A stretch of DNA of 5,535 bases. Source: UBA11524 sp963590165. GTDB lineage: Bacteria > Bacillota > Clostridia > Christensenellales > Aristaeellaceae. Numbering within the stretch: position 1 is the first letter of the stretch; each line of letters opens with the position of its first letter. The DNA lies in contig CAVANO010000028.1 of assembly GCA_963590165.1 (NCBI GenBank), positions 1 through 5,535 of the forward strand, given 5' to 3'. Under the pieces are notes generated by a model. The model was given only the letters and a program-made list of their open reading frames with translations, searched no databases and was not told the DNA's origin. The position numbers and the translations under genes were made by a program. Of the stretch, positions 1 through 5,535 are shown one piece after another.

Positions 1-13
1 AAAAGATTTCAGA

Positions 14-3000
14 TCAGAAGATACCAGATTCCAGATTGACCCACAAAGCGGGGCGAACACAAGCATCGTCGCGGAGGACACCGCCGTCGAGGAGGGAGCC
101 GGCGGGGTCCACGAGCGCCGCATAGTTCTGATAGTTGCCGGGCGAGCGGAGCCACCACCACCCATCGTAATCACCATCTGCCGTCTTGTAACTGTATGTA
201 TAGGCTCCCTGCTCATCTGCGTACGCTGTTGGCGCCACTCGTGACTTGGTGTTCTTATCTGCTCCGCTGTTACTCCAGTATTCCACACCGAAGTACTTAT
301 TTGCTTCCGCATAGCTCAGAATGAAGACCTTGTCCTGCGTGTTGTTGCCGCCGTTGGTACTCCATCCACTGTAGCCCTGGCTGTTGCTGTTGTCTACCGT
401 AGTGGTCAGGATGGCTTTCTGTTCTTCTGCGGTAAAAGCCTTGTTCATGAAAGTACTGTTCAGCCATGTGCGCAATGTGCAGGTTTCCCATGTGACACTC
501 GTGTAGCTTGTGTTGTAGGGCTTTGCATCCAGTCCGTATCGGCTGATGAGCAGGGCTTTGCTGCCATCTCTGGCAATCACCAGCCACTCTATGGGTGTGC
601 TGTCCGTGCCTGACGATGTTTGCGGGTAGGTGCCGAACTCCACATAGTTTCCGACGGTAAACTTCGCTTCGAGCGCTGCTGCTGCTGCTGCTGCTGCTGC
701 TGAAAGATTATCATCATTCGCAATCAGGCTGTCAACATCTTTGTAACCCTTGATATTGATCAAGATTGCTGCTGCACCAGCATAATCGTTCGATGTGTAT
801 AGGGAAACGGCGTGCTGGTAGCGCGTTTCCGTGATTTGCGTTGTTGCATCACTGTAATCACCTGCATTAGTAAACGCTGTCACAGCATCGTCCCAATCGT
901 GCGCGTCACGTTTTGCTTCGCCTTCTGCGTAGTATGTTGCTTTGACTTGCGTTGCTGCATCGCTGTAATTCCCCAAATCCACGAAAGCCTCAATTGCCTC
1001 TTCATACTGTCCAGCCTCACGCAGTGCGACGGCATTATTATACTTGTTATTATGGATTACCTCCGTTACAACAAAGATCACCTCAATTGCGACCACAACG
1101 AGGGCAGCAATGATAATCGCATTCCAGATTAACCTTTTCTTTTTTGCTTTCTCCTGCCAAATTATGCTCTCGTCATAGCGCTTTTGTGCCTGTTTCTTTA
1201 ATTCGTCTACATCGCGGTAACCTTTGAGTTCATCCTTTTCCAGTGATTTTATGATATCATGCCATCTAAAGCTGCTGTCTCCGGCTTTCTGCATGGCTTC
1301 GACTGCTTCAGCATATGCTTTTGACTGAATCGATTCAATTCCCTGCCGGCTTTTTTCGGCACATTCCTTCGCATCCTTGTAGTTCGGAATGCTTTCAAAC
1401 ATTGCCAGCGCTTTCCGAAACTGAGTGATCGTGTTTGCATTCATTTTCGAGTTTGCATCTTGATAAAGCGCCTTCTGCCGTGCCTGTTCAGCCAGATTGC
1501 GGCACTGCTTGGCGCATTCCTTCGCCTCGTCATCGCCGATGGCATCGAAACGTTTTGCTGCAAGGAGGTAGCTCTGTTCGCTGCCAGTCGGCTCGTTCTG
1601 TTTAACAGCCTGCTTAAAAGCAGCTTCGTTCTGTTGCCAATCTTTGCGCCGGTTGCCGTCAGGATGCTGTCCATGGGACGTATGGCACATCTGCTGATAT
1701 TCAGCCAACTCAGCCGTCAATGGCTTGTCGAAACTATCGGCATTGCCTTCGCAAAACGTCATCGCAACGGCGCAATCGTAGGCATAGTCGCGGATTTGCT
1801 TCTGCACGCGCGTCTTGACTGCATCCATATAGCCCTGATACGTCTGCTTCTGCGCGGCATCGGCAAAACGGAGCGCCTTCTGCCAGTCGGCATTGTCCTC
1901 ATAGAGGAAGGTCGCGTCCGCCAAATTCGCTTCCTTGTTGAACTCGAACGTCACACAGGCTTTCGCGACGTAGGCAGGGGCGAACTTCGGGTCGATGTCC
2001 AGCACGCGGTCGAGGTATTCCGCCGCACTGTTGAAATCGCCGTCCTCCATGAAGAGGTACGCGCGCTCAAGCAAACTCGTCACGCCGGGCGAAACCGCCG
2101 TTGATGCAGCCGCTGTCTGCACGACCTGCCTGACCGGCTCGGTCTGCTTGTCGGCACTGAGCACCTTCTTCACGCCGCGCAGCAAATCCTGCATAAAGCC
2201 GATTTTGCTCATGTCCTGGCTCTGCAGGGCGGACAGTTCCTCCGGCAGGTCATAGGGATCCATGTCGCGGTAGCACGGAATCAGCAGGCGCTTGCGGTCG
2301 TTTGCCATCAGCGCAAGGTAGCGGCTCCATTCGTTCTTGACCCACACGGCGTTGAAATATTCCGGCTTGCTGCCAATCACGACCATGACCTTCGCAGAGT
2401 TCAGCGCCGCGAAGATGTACGGCTCATACTGCTGACCGAGCTTGTCCTCCAGCGTAATCCGGCTGAAGAACACCTTATAGCCTGCGTCCGTCAGACCATA
2501 ATAGACATCCTGCGCCCACTGCGAATCGCGCGTGCGCTGACCGTTGTCATCCGTTTCCTTGTAGCAGATGAACACATCATAGGGCTTTTCGTTCGCGGAA
2601 ATCGCAAGAATGCCCTTCTGAATCTCGGCGATTTGCGCTGCCTGTTCCTCGTAAAGGCGGCGGCTCTCGCTGTCCGGCGCGTGTTCAACCGCAGCAAGAT
2701 AATCCGCGTCCGCCAGAATCGATGTCACCTGCAGGCGATGGCAGGTCGGGATGCGCTTCCCTGTTGCCGGATCCTCGACATACTCGATGCCGTATCGGCT
2801 GATGGCGGCGCCCCAGTGGGCTTCAGCGTCGGTGTCGTCCTTTTCGAGCAGCTTCTCGTACGCAGCGAGCGCCTTGTCGAACTCGCACTGACGACGGAAG
2901 TGGTTCGCGCGGTTGTAGCGGTTCAGCGCCATTTCGTCATCCGCTTTCGGGATGGTTGACGTGCTGCCGCAGTATTCACAGGTTCCGTAGGTCGCGCCCG

Positions 3001-3046
3001 GGACGAATTCAATGTCTCCGCCGCACATTTTGCACTTGATGATCAT
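14..3046 (-). CDS. zinc ribbon-TPR-TIR transmembrane protein with C-terminal DUF6273-like domain
   Basis: This 1010-residue multidomain protein reads like a receptor. Parts in order: zinc ribbon (C5, C8, C23, C26); TPR-like helices at about 40-150; TIR domain at about 154-295, opening with YDVFICYKETD and carrying WVKNEW with E239 at the place of the catalytic glutamate of NAD-cleaving TIR domains; a TPR at about 322-366 and further helical repeats with NYKDAKEC-type motifs to about 625; basic KAKKKR at 633-638, then one membrane helix at about 639-661; three 37-residue TPR-like repeats at 669-779; nine alanines at 783-791; and a DUF6273-like domain at about 796-1004 ending in WWWLRSPG and VRPALW. 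Positive charge before the helix predicts TIR inside and the C-terminal domain outside. The start at 3046 has AAGGAG 10 nt upstream, overlapping the previous stop; the frame is open to 3460, but that part overlaps the upstream gene. NADase activity and the ligand are inference. Confidence 0.92.
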   Translation of the reverse strand: MIIKCKMCGGDIEFVPGATYGTCEYCGSTSTIPKADDEMALNRYNRANHFRRQCEFDKALAAYEKLLEKDDTDAEAHWGAAISRYGIEYVEDPATGKRIPTCHRLQVTSILADADYLAAVEHAPDSESRRLYEEQAAQIAEIQKGILAISANEKPYDVFICYKETDDNGQRTRDSQWAQDVYYGLTDAGYKVFFSRITLEDKLGQQYEPYIFAALNSAKVMVVIGSKPEYFNAVWVKNEWSRYLALMANDRKRLLIPCYRDMDPYDLPEELSALQSQDMSKIGFMQDLLRGVKKVLSADKQTEPVRQVVQTAAASTAVSPGVTSLLERAYLFMEDGDFNSAAEYLDRVLDIDPKFAPAYVAKACVTFEFNKEANLADATFLYEDNADWQKALRFADAAQKQTYQGYMDAVKTRVQKQIRDYAYDCAVAMTFCEGNADSFDKPLTAELAEYQQMCHTSHGQHPDGNRRKDWQQNEAAFKQAVKQNEPTGSEQSYLLAAKRFDAIGDDEAKECAKQCRNLAEQARQKALYQDANSKMNANTITQFRKALAMFESIPNYKDAKECAEKSRQGIESIQSKAYAEAVEAMQKAGDSSFRWHDIIKSLEKDELKGYRDVDELKKQAQKRYDESIIWQEKAKKKRLIWNAIIIAALVVVAIEVIFVVTEVIHNNKYNNAVALREAGQYEEAIEAFVDLGNYSDAATQVKATYYAEGEAKRDAHDWDDAVTAFTNAGDYSDATTQITETRYQHAVSLYTSNDYAGAAAILINIKGYKDVDSLIANDDNLSAAAAAAAAALEAKFTVGNYVEFGTYPQTSSGTDSTPIEWLVIARDGSKALLISRYGLDAKPYNTSYTSVTWETCTLRTWLNSTFMNKAFTAEEQKAILTTTVDNSNSQGYSGWSTNGGNNTQDKVFILSYAEANKYFGVEYWSNSGADKNTKSRVAPTAYADEQGAYTYSYKTADGDYDGWWWLRSPGNYQNYAALVDPAGSLLDGGVLRDDACVRPALWVNLESGIF
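35..661 (-). other. DUF6273-like C-terminal domain of the large protein
   Basis: Residues about 796-1004 show the landmarks I associate with DUF6273 domains of Bacillota: a VEFGTYPQT opening, IEWLVIARDG, ALLISRYGLD, a TCTLRTWLN segment, FILSYAEA, then WWWLRSPG and VRPALW at the end. I associate this domain with extracellular or cell-surface proteins, and I suspect a link to the C-type-lectin/FGE-like fold used by diversified ligand binders. The fold assignment is inference from the motif layout. Confidence 0.7.
41..136 (-). other. candidate diversified (variable) region at the 3' end of the large gene
   Basis: Codons 971-996 lie between the WWWLRSPG motif and the VRPALW end. Of these 26 codons 22 end in C or T, including 18 of the last 19, as expected if AAC/AAT codons in a template had been mutated at the adenines. 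G+C in 61-120 is 45 of 60, against 27-34 of 60 in the blocks on either side. The VRPALW codons (41-58) would be the constant end where retrohoming begins. No template repeat or reverse transcriptase is in view. Confidence 0.4.
674..701 (-). repeat. trinucleotide (GCA) run encoding a nine-alanine linker
   Basis: On the minus strand eight GCA codons and one GCG run uninterrupted (A783-A791), joining the TPR-like stalk to the DUF6273-like domain. Slippage in such a run would change linker length by whole residues without breaking the frame. Confidence 0.9.
710..1042 (-). repeat. three tandem 37-residue TPR-like repeats just outside the membrane
   Basis: Residues 669-705, 706-742 and 743-779 align without gaps. 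Each has an aromatic start, an alanine-rich first helix, a D/Y-W/Y-x-x-A turn and a GDYSDA or GYKDV-type end (NYSDAATQ, DYSDATTQ, GYKDVDSL). The first two copies are also similar at the DNA level around 841-870 and 951-980. They probably form a helical stalk that lifts the C-terminal domain away from the membrane. Confidence 0.75.
1061..1135 (-). other. single transmembrane helix of the large protein
   Basis: Residues about 638-662 form the only strongly hydrophobic segment in the 1010-residue protein (IIIAALVVVAIEVIFVV core). It is preceded by KAKKKR and followed by a less charged stretch. By the positive-inside rule the N-terminal half with the TIR domain is cytoplasmic and the C-terminal 350 residues are outside. 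Confidence 0.85.
2162..2587 (-). other. TIR domain segment of the large protein
   Basis: This segment encodes about residues 154-295. A first beta strand (YDVFICYKET) is followed by an RITLEDKLG segment, a strand VMVVIGS and then WVKNEWSRYL, matching the usual order of TIR elements: strand A, BB-loop region, strand D, and the helix carrying the catalytic Glu. E239 is the candidate active-site residue. TIR domains in bacteria are commonly NAD+-consuming enzymes or signalling modules in immunity; which applies here cannot be read from the sequence. Confidence 0.85.
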
Positions 3047-3056
3047 GTTTGTTGCA

Positions 3057-3062
3057 CTCCTT
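3057..3062 (-). promoter_or_regulatory. ribosome binding site of the TIR protein gene
   Basis: AAGGAG ends 10 nt before the ATG at 3046 and shares bases with the TAA stop of the membrane-protein gene. It fixes the start of the TIR gene at 3046. Confidence 0.85.
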
Positions 3063-3681
3063 ATCTCTTCATGCTCTTCCGTTGATTCAGCAACCGTTTG
3101 ATTTGCTCTATCGTTTCTGGATTGACTTCGCCATCCAGAAGCGCTGCAATTTGCGCATCGATTTCCGTCGGCATCGGGTCGGCATAACGGATGTCCTCGG
3201 CAAGCTTCTTCATATCTGCATTGCCGGACGCTGCAAGCGCGTTCGCCTTGGCGCGTATTGCCTTCCATGGTGCCGTTTGGTCGGCAACCATCGTTTCGGA
3301 CGTGGTGACTACCGTGCGTGAAGCATCCTTGACGGTCAGGCAGATACCCGTCGCGGCGAACACAAGCACCTCGGCAATCGCTGCCATCCACGTCGGCAGA
3401 AATGCTGCCGTGCCCATGATGATCGCACCGAGGACGAGCTGGATAATCAGCGCAACGCACCCGACCTTAAAAATCGGCCAGCCGAGCAGCTTGCTTTCGA
3501 GCCCATCGCCTTTGCGGAACGCCATGCGGAAGGTGCACGCGCACAGGATAAACATCGCAACCGTGCAGGCGGCGCCAATCCACCAAGAGATTGTGCGCAC
3601 GAAAGGAATCATTGCAATCAGCACAAGAACAACCGCCAAAGAAATCCCCCAGATAATCCATGCATGTTTCGTTAATTTCAT
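3061..3681 (-). CDS. four-helix membrane protein of unknown function, coupled to the SPFH gene
   Basis: I do not recognise a named family. The 206-residue product has four hydrophobic segments at about residues 8-27, 33-54, 70-92 and 97-117. The remaining third (about 118-206) is a soluble, charged, mostly helical tail rich in Ala, Lys, Glu and Asp. With four membrane passes both ends lie on the same side. The basic residues near the N-terminus (K2, K5) and in the loop at 52-65 (R52, R56, K57, K64) suggest a cytoplasmic tail. The start at 3681 lies only 3 nt after the SPFH stop, and its GGGAGG ribosome binding site sits inside the end of the SPFH reading frame, so translation is probably coupled. 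In Bacillus subtilis a membrane protein (YdjH) is encoded beside the SPFH protein YdjI. A similar role as membrane anchor or partner is plausible here, but that is inference from context and not from sequence similarity I can demonstrate. Confidence 0.85.
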   Translation of the reverse strand: MKLTKHAWIIWGISLAVVLVLIAMIPFVRTISWWIGAACTVAMFILCACTFRMAFRKGDGLESKLLGWPIFKVGCVALIIQLVLGAIIMGTAAFLPTWMAAIAEVLVFAATGICLTVKDASRTVVTTSETMVADQTAPWKAIRAKANALAASGNADMKKLAEDIRYADPMPTEIDAQIAALLDGEVNPETIEQIKRLLNQRKSMKR

Positions 3682-3684
3682 CGC

Positions 3685-5391
3685 TTAATCCTCCCGCTTC
3701 TTGCCGCAATTCGGGCAGAATTTGGTCGTGACGCCCTTTGTGCCGCAACTGCAGTCCCAGGTTTCGGGACGCTTGCTGCCGCAGTTGGGGCAGAACTTGC
3801 TGGTGATGCCCGTCTGACCGCAAGAGCAATCCCAAGGCTCAGGCTTCTTTGCACCGCAGTTCGGGCAGAATTTACTGGTGATGCCCGTTTGACCGCAGGA
3901 GCATGTCCAACCGTCATTGGCGGCAGTGCTCATGCTTTGCATTGCCGGCTGAATAGCGTCTTTCGTCATACCGATGACGCTGCCGACCGTGCCCAGGCCG
4001 ACACCCAACTGCATGGCCTCGCCGGCAATGCCTGTACCCCCGGCGCCACCGTTCCGCATGGCTTCCACGCCCACCTGGCGGGCGGTCTCTTGCTGATAGG
4101 TGTAGCCCTTCATGCGCATTTCCTGCGCCTCAGCTTCGGCCTGCATACGGTAGATGTCTGCCTGCGCCTGTCCCGCAATGCGTGCCGCATCGGCCGCGCC
4201 TTGGGCTTCGATGACGTTCATCCTTGCCTGGGTCTGCGCTTCTACGGACTTCCGTTCAAAGGCAGCTTCTGCCTCGGCCTTCTTGATTTCCTCCTCGCGG
4301 GTCTTCAGGTAGAGATCCGCGTGTTGCTGCTTCATGCGGCGGAAGTTGGGATCATCGTCCGGGGTCACGATGTTGCTGACGTAGAACTCCGGCATTTCCA
4401 GGCCGTATTCCGCCAGTTCGGGATTGATGGCCTCCCGCAGGGCTCGGCTGATGGTATCTACATGCTCATCCAATTCCAGTACGCTGATGCGGTTCGCTTT
4501 GATGATCTTTGCCAGATTGGCTTTGACCTGCGTCATAACGATGGTGCGGAAATAGCCCGTGCCGTTCTGGCCGAAGACGTCTTCCTGGGTCAAACTGCCT
4601 GCCGTGCCCACAACACGGATCAGCAGACGGCGTGCATCTGCCACCCGCATATTAAAGGAGCCAGATGCGCCCAGTTCGACATGCAGCCCTGTCGCCGGAT
4701 CGAACATCCCGACCTTGCTCGGCGTACCCCACTTGATGCCCATCTGCGTTGTCAGATTGACAAAATAAACCTCAGCATGGAACATCTGCCCATTGACCGG
4801 CAGCGGATACAGGCTGTTCATCTTCGGCAGCACGCCTGTTTCCAGCGTATGCCGCCCGGGTCCGAACGAATCAAGCGCCTCGCCGTTGCGGAAGAAGACA
4901 GCCTCCTGGCTTTCGTGCACAATGAGCTGACTGCCCGTCACGAAGTCCGTCATCGGGTGCTTCCACACGAAAGTGCGATTATCGCCCTCGTAGCTGATGA
5001 TCGCAGGCACGCCGGCATCACGGACTTCCGCCTTCTTTACTTGCTGCTGAACGTTGCACACCGTGTCGCACACGGGGCAGATGATCTGCGAAGTGCTCTT
5101 GTCTGCCGTCAACTGACAGCCGCATGTTCCGCAGCGGAACGTTACAACATTGCTAAAATCAGCATCCGTCACGAGCTGCGCATTGCACACAGGGCACTTT
5201 GCATTCGTGCCTTCCGCCTGGTCGTACACGACCTCGTTGCCGCATCCGGCGCACTTTCTCGTGGCCATGCGGTCGATTTTCACGTTAATCACATTGCCGC
5301 AGGAGCACCGAATATGCTTGCTGGCGAAAAATCCCGTAGATGCCTGGGCGTAGCTGTGGCAGACCGGGCAGGCGATGATGAACTTGCTCAT
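3685..5391 (-). CDS. SPFH/band-7 domain protein with N- and C-terminal zinc ribbons (YdjI / 'virion core protein' type)
   Basis: This 568-residue protein probably assembles into a membrane-associated scaffold. SPFH proteins form oligomeric membrane platforms, and the Bacillus subtilis relative YdjI belongs to the PspA-YdjGHI membrane-stress set. Visible parts: six cysteine pairs at the N-terminus that pair into three zinc ribbons (C8/C11 with C29/C31, C47/C50 with C66/C69, C87/C90 with C105/C108); an SPFH-like region at about residues 130-345; an Ala/Glu/Gln-rich coiled coil at about 352-440; a Gly-rich stretch at about 448-470; and three C-terminal zinc ribbons (C497-C562). No signal peptide or membrane helix is evident, so membrane contact is probably peripheral or through partners. 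The start at 5391 is chosen because AAAGGAG lies 9 nt upstream; the frame stays open to 5496 but that extension has no such site. It heads the three-gene set. 'Virion core protein' is an inherited database name and does not imply a viral origin. Confidence 0.9.
   Translation of the reverse strand: MSKFIIACPVCHSYAQASTGFFASKHIRCSCGNVINVKIDRMATRKCAGCGNEVVYDQAEGTNAKCPVCNAQLVTDADFSNVVTFRCGTCGCQLTADKSTSQIICPVCDTVCNVQQQVKKAEVRDAGVPAIISYEGDNRTFVWKHPMTDFVTGSQLIVHESQEAVFFRNGEALDSFGPGRHTLETGVLPKMNSLYPLPVNGQMFHAEVYFVNLTTQMGIKWGTPSKVGMFDPATGLHVELGASGSFNMRVADARRLLIRVVGTAGSLTQEDVFGQNGTGYFRTIVMTQVKANLAKIIKANRISVLELDEHVDTISRALREAINPELAEYGLEMPEFYVSNIVTPDDDPNFRRMKQQHADLYLKTREEEIKKAEAEAAFERKSVEAQTQARMNVIEAQGAADAARIAGQAQADIYRMQAEAEAQEMRMKGYTYQQETARQVGVEAMRNGGAGGTGIAGEAMQLGVGLGTVGSVIGMTKDAIQPAMQSMSTAANDGWTCSCGQTGITSKFCPNCGAKKPEPWDCSCGQTGITSKFCPNCGSKRPETWDCSCGTKGVTTKFCPNCGKKRED
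3688..3909 (-). repeat. three tandem 75-bp repeats encoding C-terminal zinc ribbons of the SPFH protein
   Basis: Three units start at W495, W520 and W545 (25, 25 and 24 residues). Each has the pattern W-x-C-x-C-G, then T/S-K-F-C-P-N-C-G-x-K. The first two units are nearly identical in protein and DNA; the last, nearest the stop, is more diverged (GTKGVTTKF instead of GQTGITSKF). Each unit has four cysteines spaced as a short rubredoxin-like zinc knuckle. Confidence 0.92.
3690..3695 (-). promoter_or_regulatory. ribosome binding site of the four-helix membrane protein, inside the SPFH gene
   Basis: GGGAGG ends 8 nt before the ATG at 3681 and overlaps the last codons of the SPFH gene, pointing to coupled translation. 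Confidence 0.8.
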
Positions 5392-5535
5392 AGTACGTGA
5401 CTCCTTTTCCTGATCGGTATGACTAGATATGACAAAGAAGGCGGACGTTCTGTTCCACCATGAAACGCACCGAACCACATGCCGATTTGCGGGCACAAGC
5501 TCTGCTTTGCCAAAGGATGTGTCTACAAAAGTACA
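5392..5535 (-). other. leader region upstream of the operon; no confident promoter
   Basis: The 144 bases upstream of the first gene contain its ribosome binding site and a perfect 11-bp palindrome (CTTTGGCAAAG, 5505-5515). Several AT-rich hexamers such as TATCTA lie near 5425, but I see no good -35/-10 pair at proper spacing. The promoter may lie beyond the window. Confidence 0.4.
5401..5407 (-). promoter_or_regulatory. ribosome binding site of the SPFH gene
   Basis: AAAGGAG ends 9 nt before the ATG at 5391. It decides the start over the upstream in-frame ATG at 5496. Confidence 0.85.

Noticed and set aside
1..13. Terminator after the TIR gene
   Set aside because: Only 13 bases remain after the stop; no hairpin can be judged.
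1460..2104. Plus-strand open frame of about 214 codons opposite the TIR protein gene
   Set aside because: It is antisense to the TPR-like part of a continuous 1010-residue protein, and no family features are visible in its product.
3047..3460. N-terminal extension of the TIR protein to an upstream start at 3460
   Set aside because: The extension overlaps the membrane-protein gene and encodes a Cys/Arg/His-rich stretch. The ATG at 3046 has a strong ribosome binding site and directly begins the zinc ribbon.
3688..3909. CRISPR-like array
   Set aside because: The regular repeats are contiguous 75-bp coding units with the frame maintained and no unique spacers; they encode zinc ribbons.
3685..5391. 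Viral origin suggested by the 'virion core protein' name often given to such SPFH proteins
   Set aside because: The name comes from historical database matches. The domains are those of cellular SPFH/zinc-ribbon proteins and nothing around it looks phage-like.
3889..5400. Long plus-strand open frame of about 503 codons opposite the SPFH gene
   Set aside because: Its translation is rich in His, Arg, Cys and Leu with no recognisable domain. It lies entirely antisense to a clearly real gene with zinc ribbons and an SPFH domain, so it is a GC-driven shadow.
5392..5496. N-terminal extension of the SPFH protein to an ATG at 5496
   Set aside because: The extra 35 residues would translate the ribosome binding site that serves the ATG at 5391, and they show no domain.
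1..5535. DGR template repeat or reverse transcriptase within the window
   Set aside because: No reverse-transcriptase-like reading frame and no second near-copy of the 41-136 segment was seen; any such parts would have to lie outside the window.

Overview
The window holds one tightly packed block of three genes, all on the minus strand and transcribed from high to low coordinates. Overall G+C is moderately high by eye. Each gene has a strong GGAG-type ribosome binding site. The protein families point to a Bacillota (Firmicutes) genome, probably an anaerobic gut-type Clostridia or Negativicutes: an SPFH protein with zinc ribbons of the YdjI / 'virion core protein' type, a zinc-ribbon/TPR/TIR protein, and a DUF6273-like C-terminal domain. 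That placement is inference from family distribution; no marker gene is present.

Layout in transcription order: (1) 5535-5392, a short leader with a ribosome binding site but no convincing promoter. (2) 5391-3685, a 568-residue SPFH/band-7 protein with three zinc ribbons at the N-terminus, a long Ala/Glu coiled coil, and three tandem zinc ribbons at the C-terminus encoded by 75-bp repeats. (3) 3681-3061, a 206-residue protein with four predicted membrane segments, starting 3 nt after the previous stop. (4) 3046-14, a 1010-residue protein starting 14 nt after the previous stop: zinc ribbon, TPR-like helices, TIR domain, more helical repeats, one transmembrane helix, three 37-residue TPR-like repeats, an alanine linker and a C-terminal DUF6273-like domain. 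The window ends 13 nt past its stop, so the terminator and anything downstream are not visible.

The spacing and overlapping translation signals argue for a single operon. The likely picture, which is inference, is a membrane-associated module. The SPFH protein would form a membrane scaffold, the four-helix protein would anchor or modulate it, and the large protein would link an outside domain to a cytoplasmic TIR domain across a single membrane helix. This resembles a Toll-like receptor in layout though not in ancestry.

The most notable signal is at the very end of the large gene. Just after a WWWLRSPG motif there is a short, very GC-rich stretch (about 75% G+C in 61-120) in which nearly every codon ends in C or T, followed by a conserved-looking VRPALW end. 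That is the position and codon texture expected of a variable region diversified by a diversity-generating retroelement (DGR). No reverse transcriptase or template repeat lies in the window, so this remains a hypothesis about the unseen DNA below position 1.
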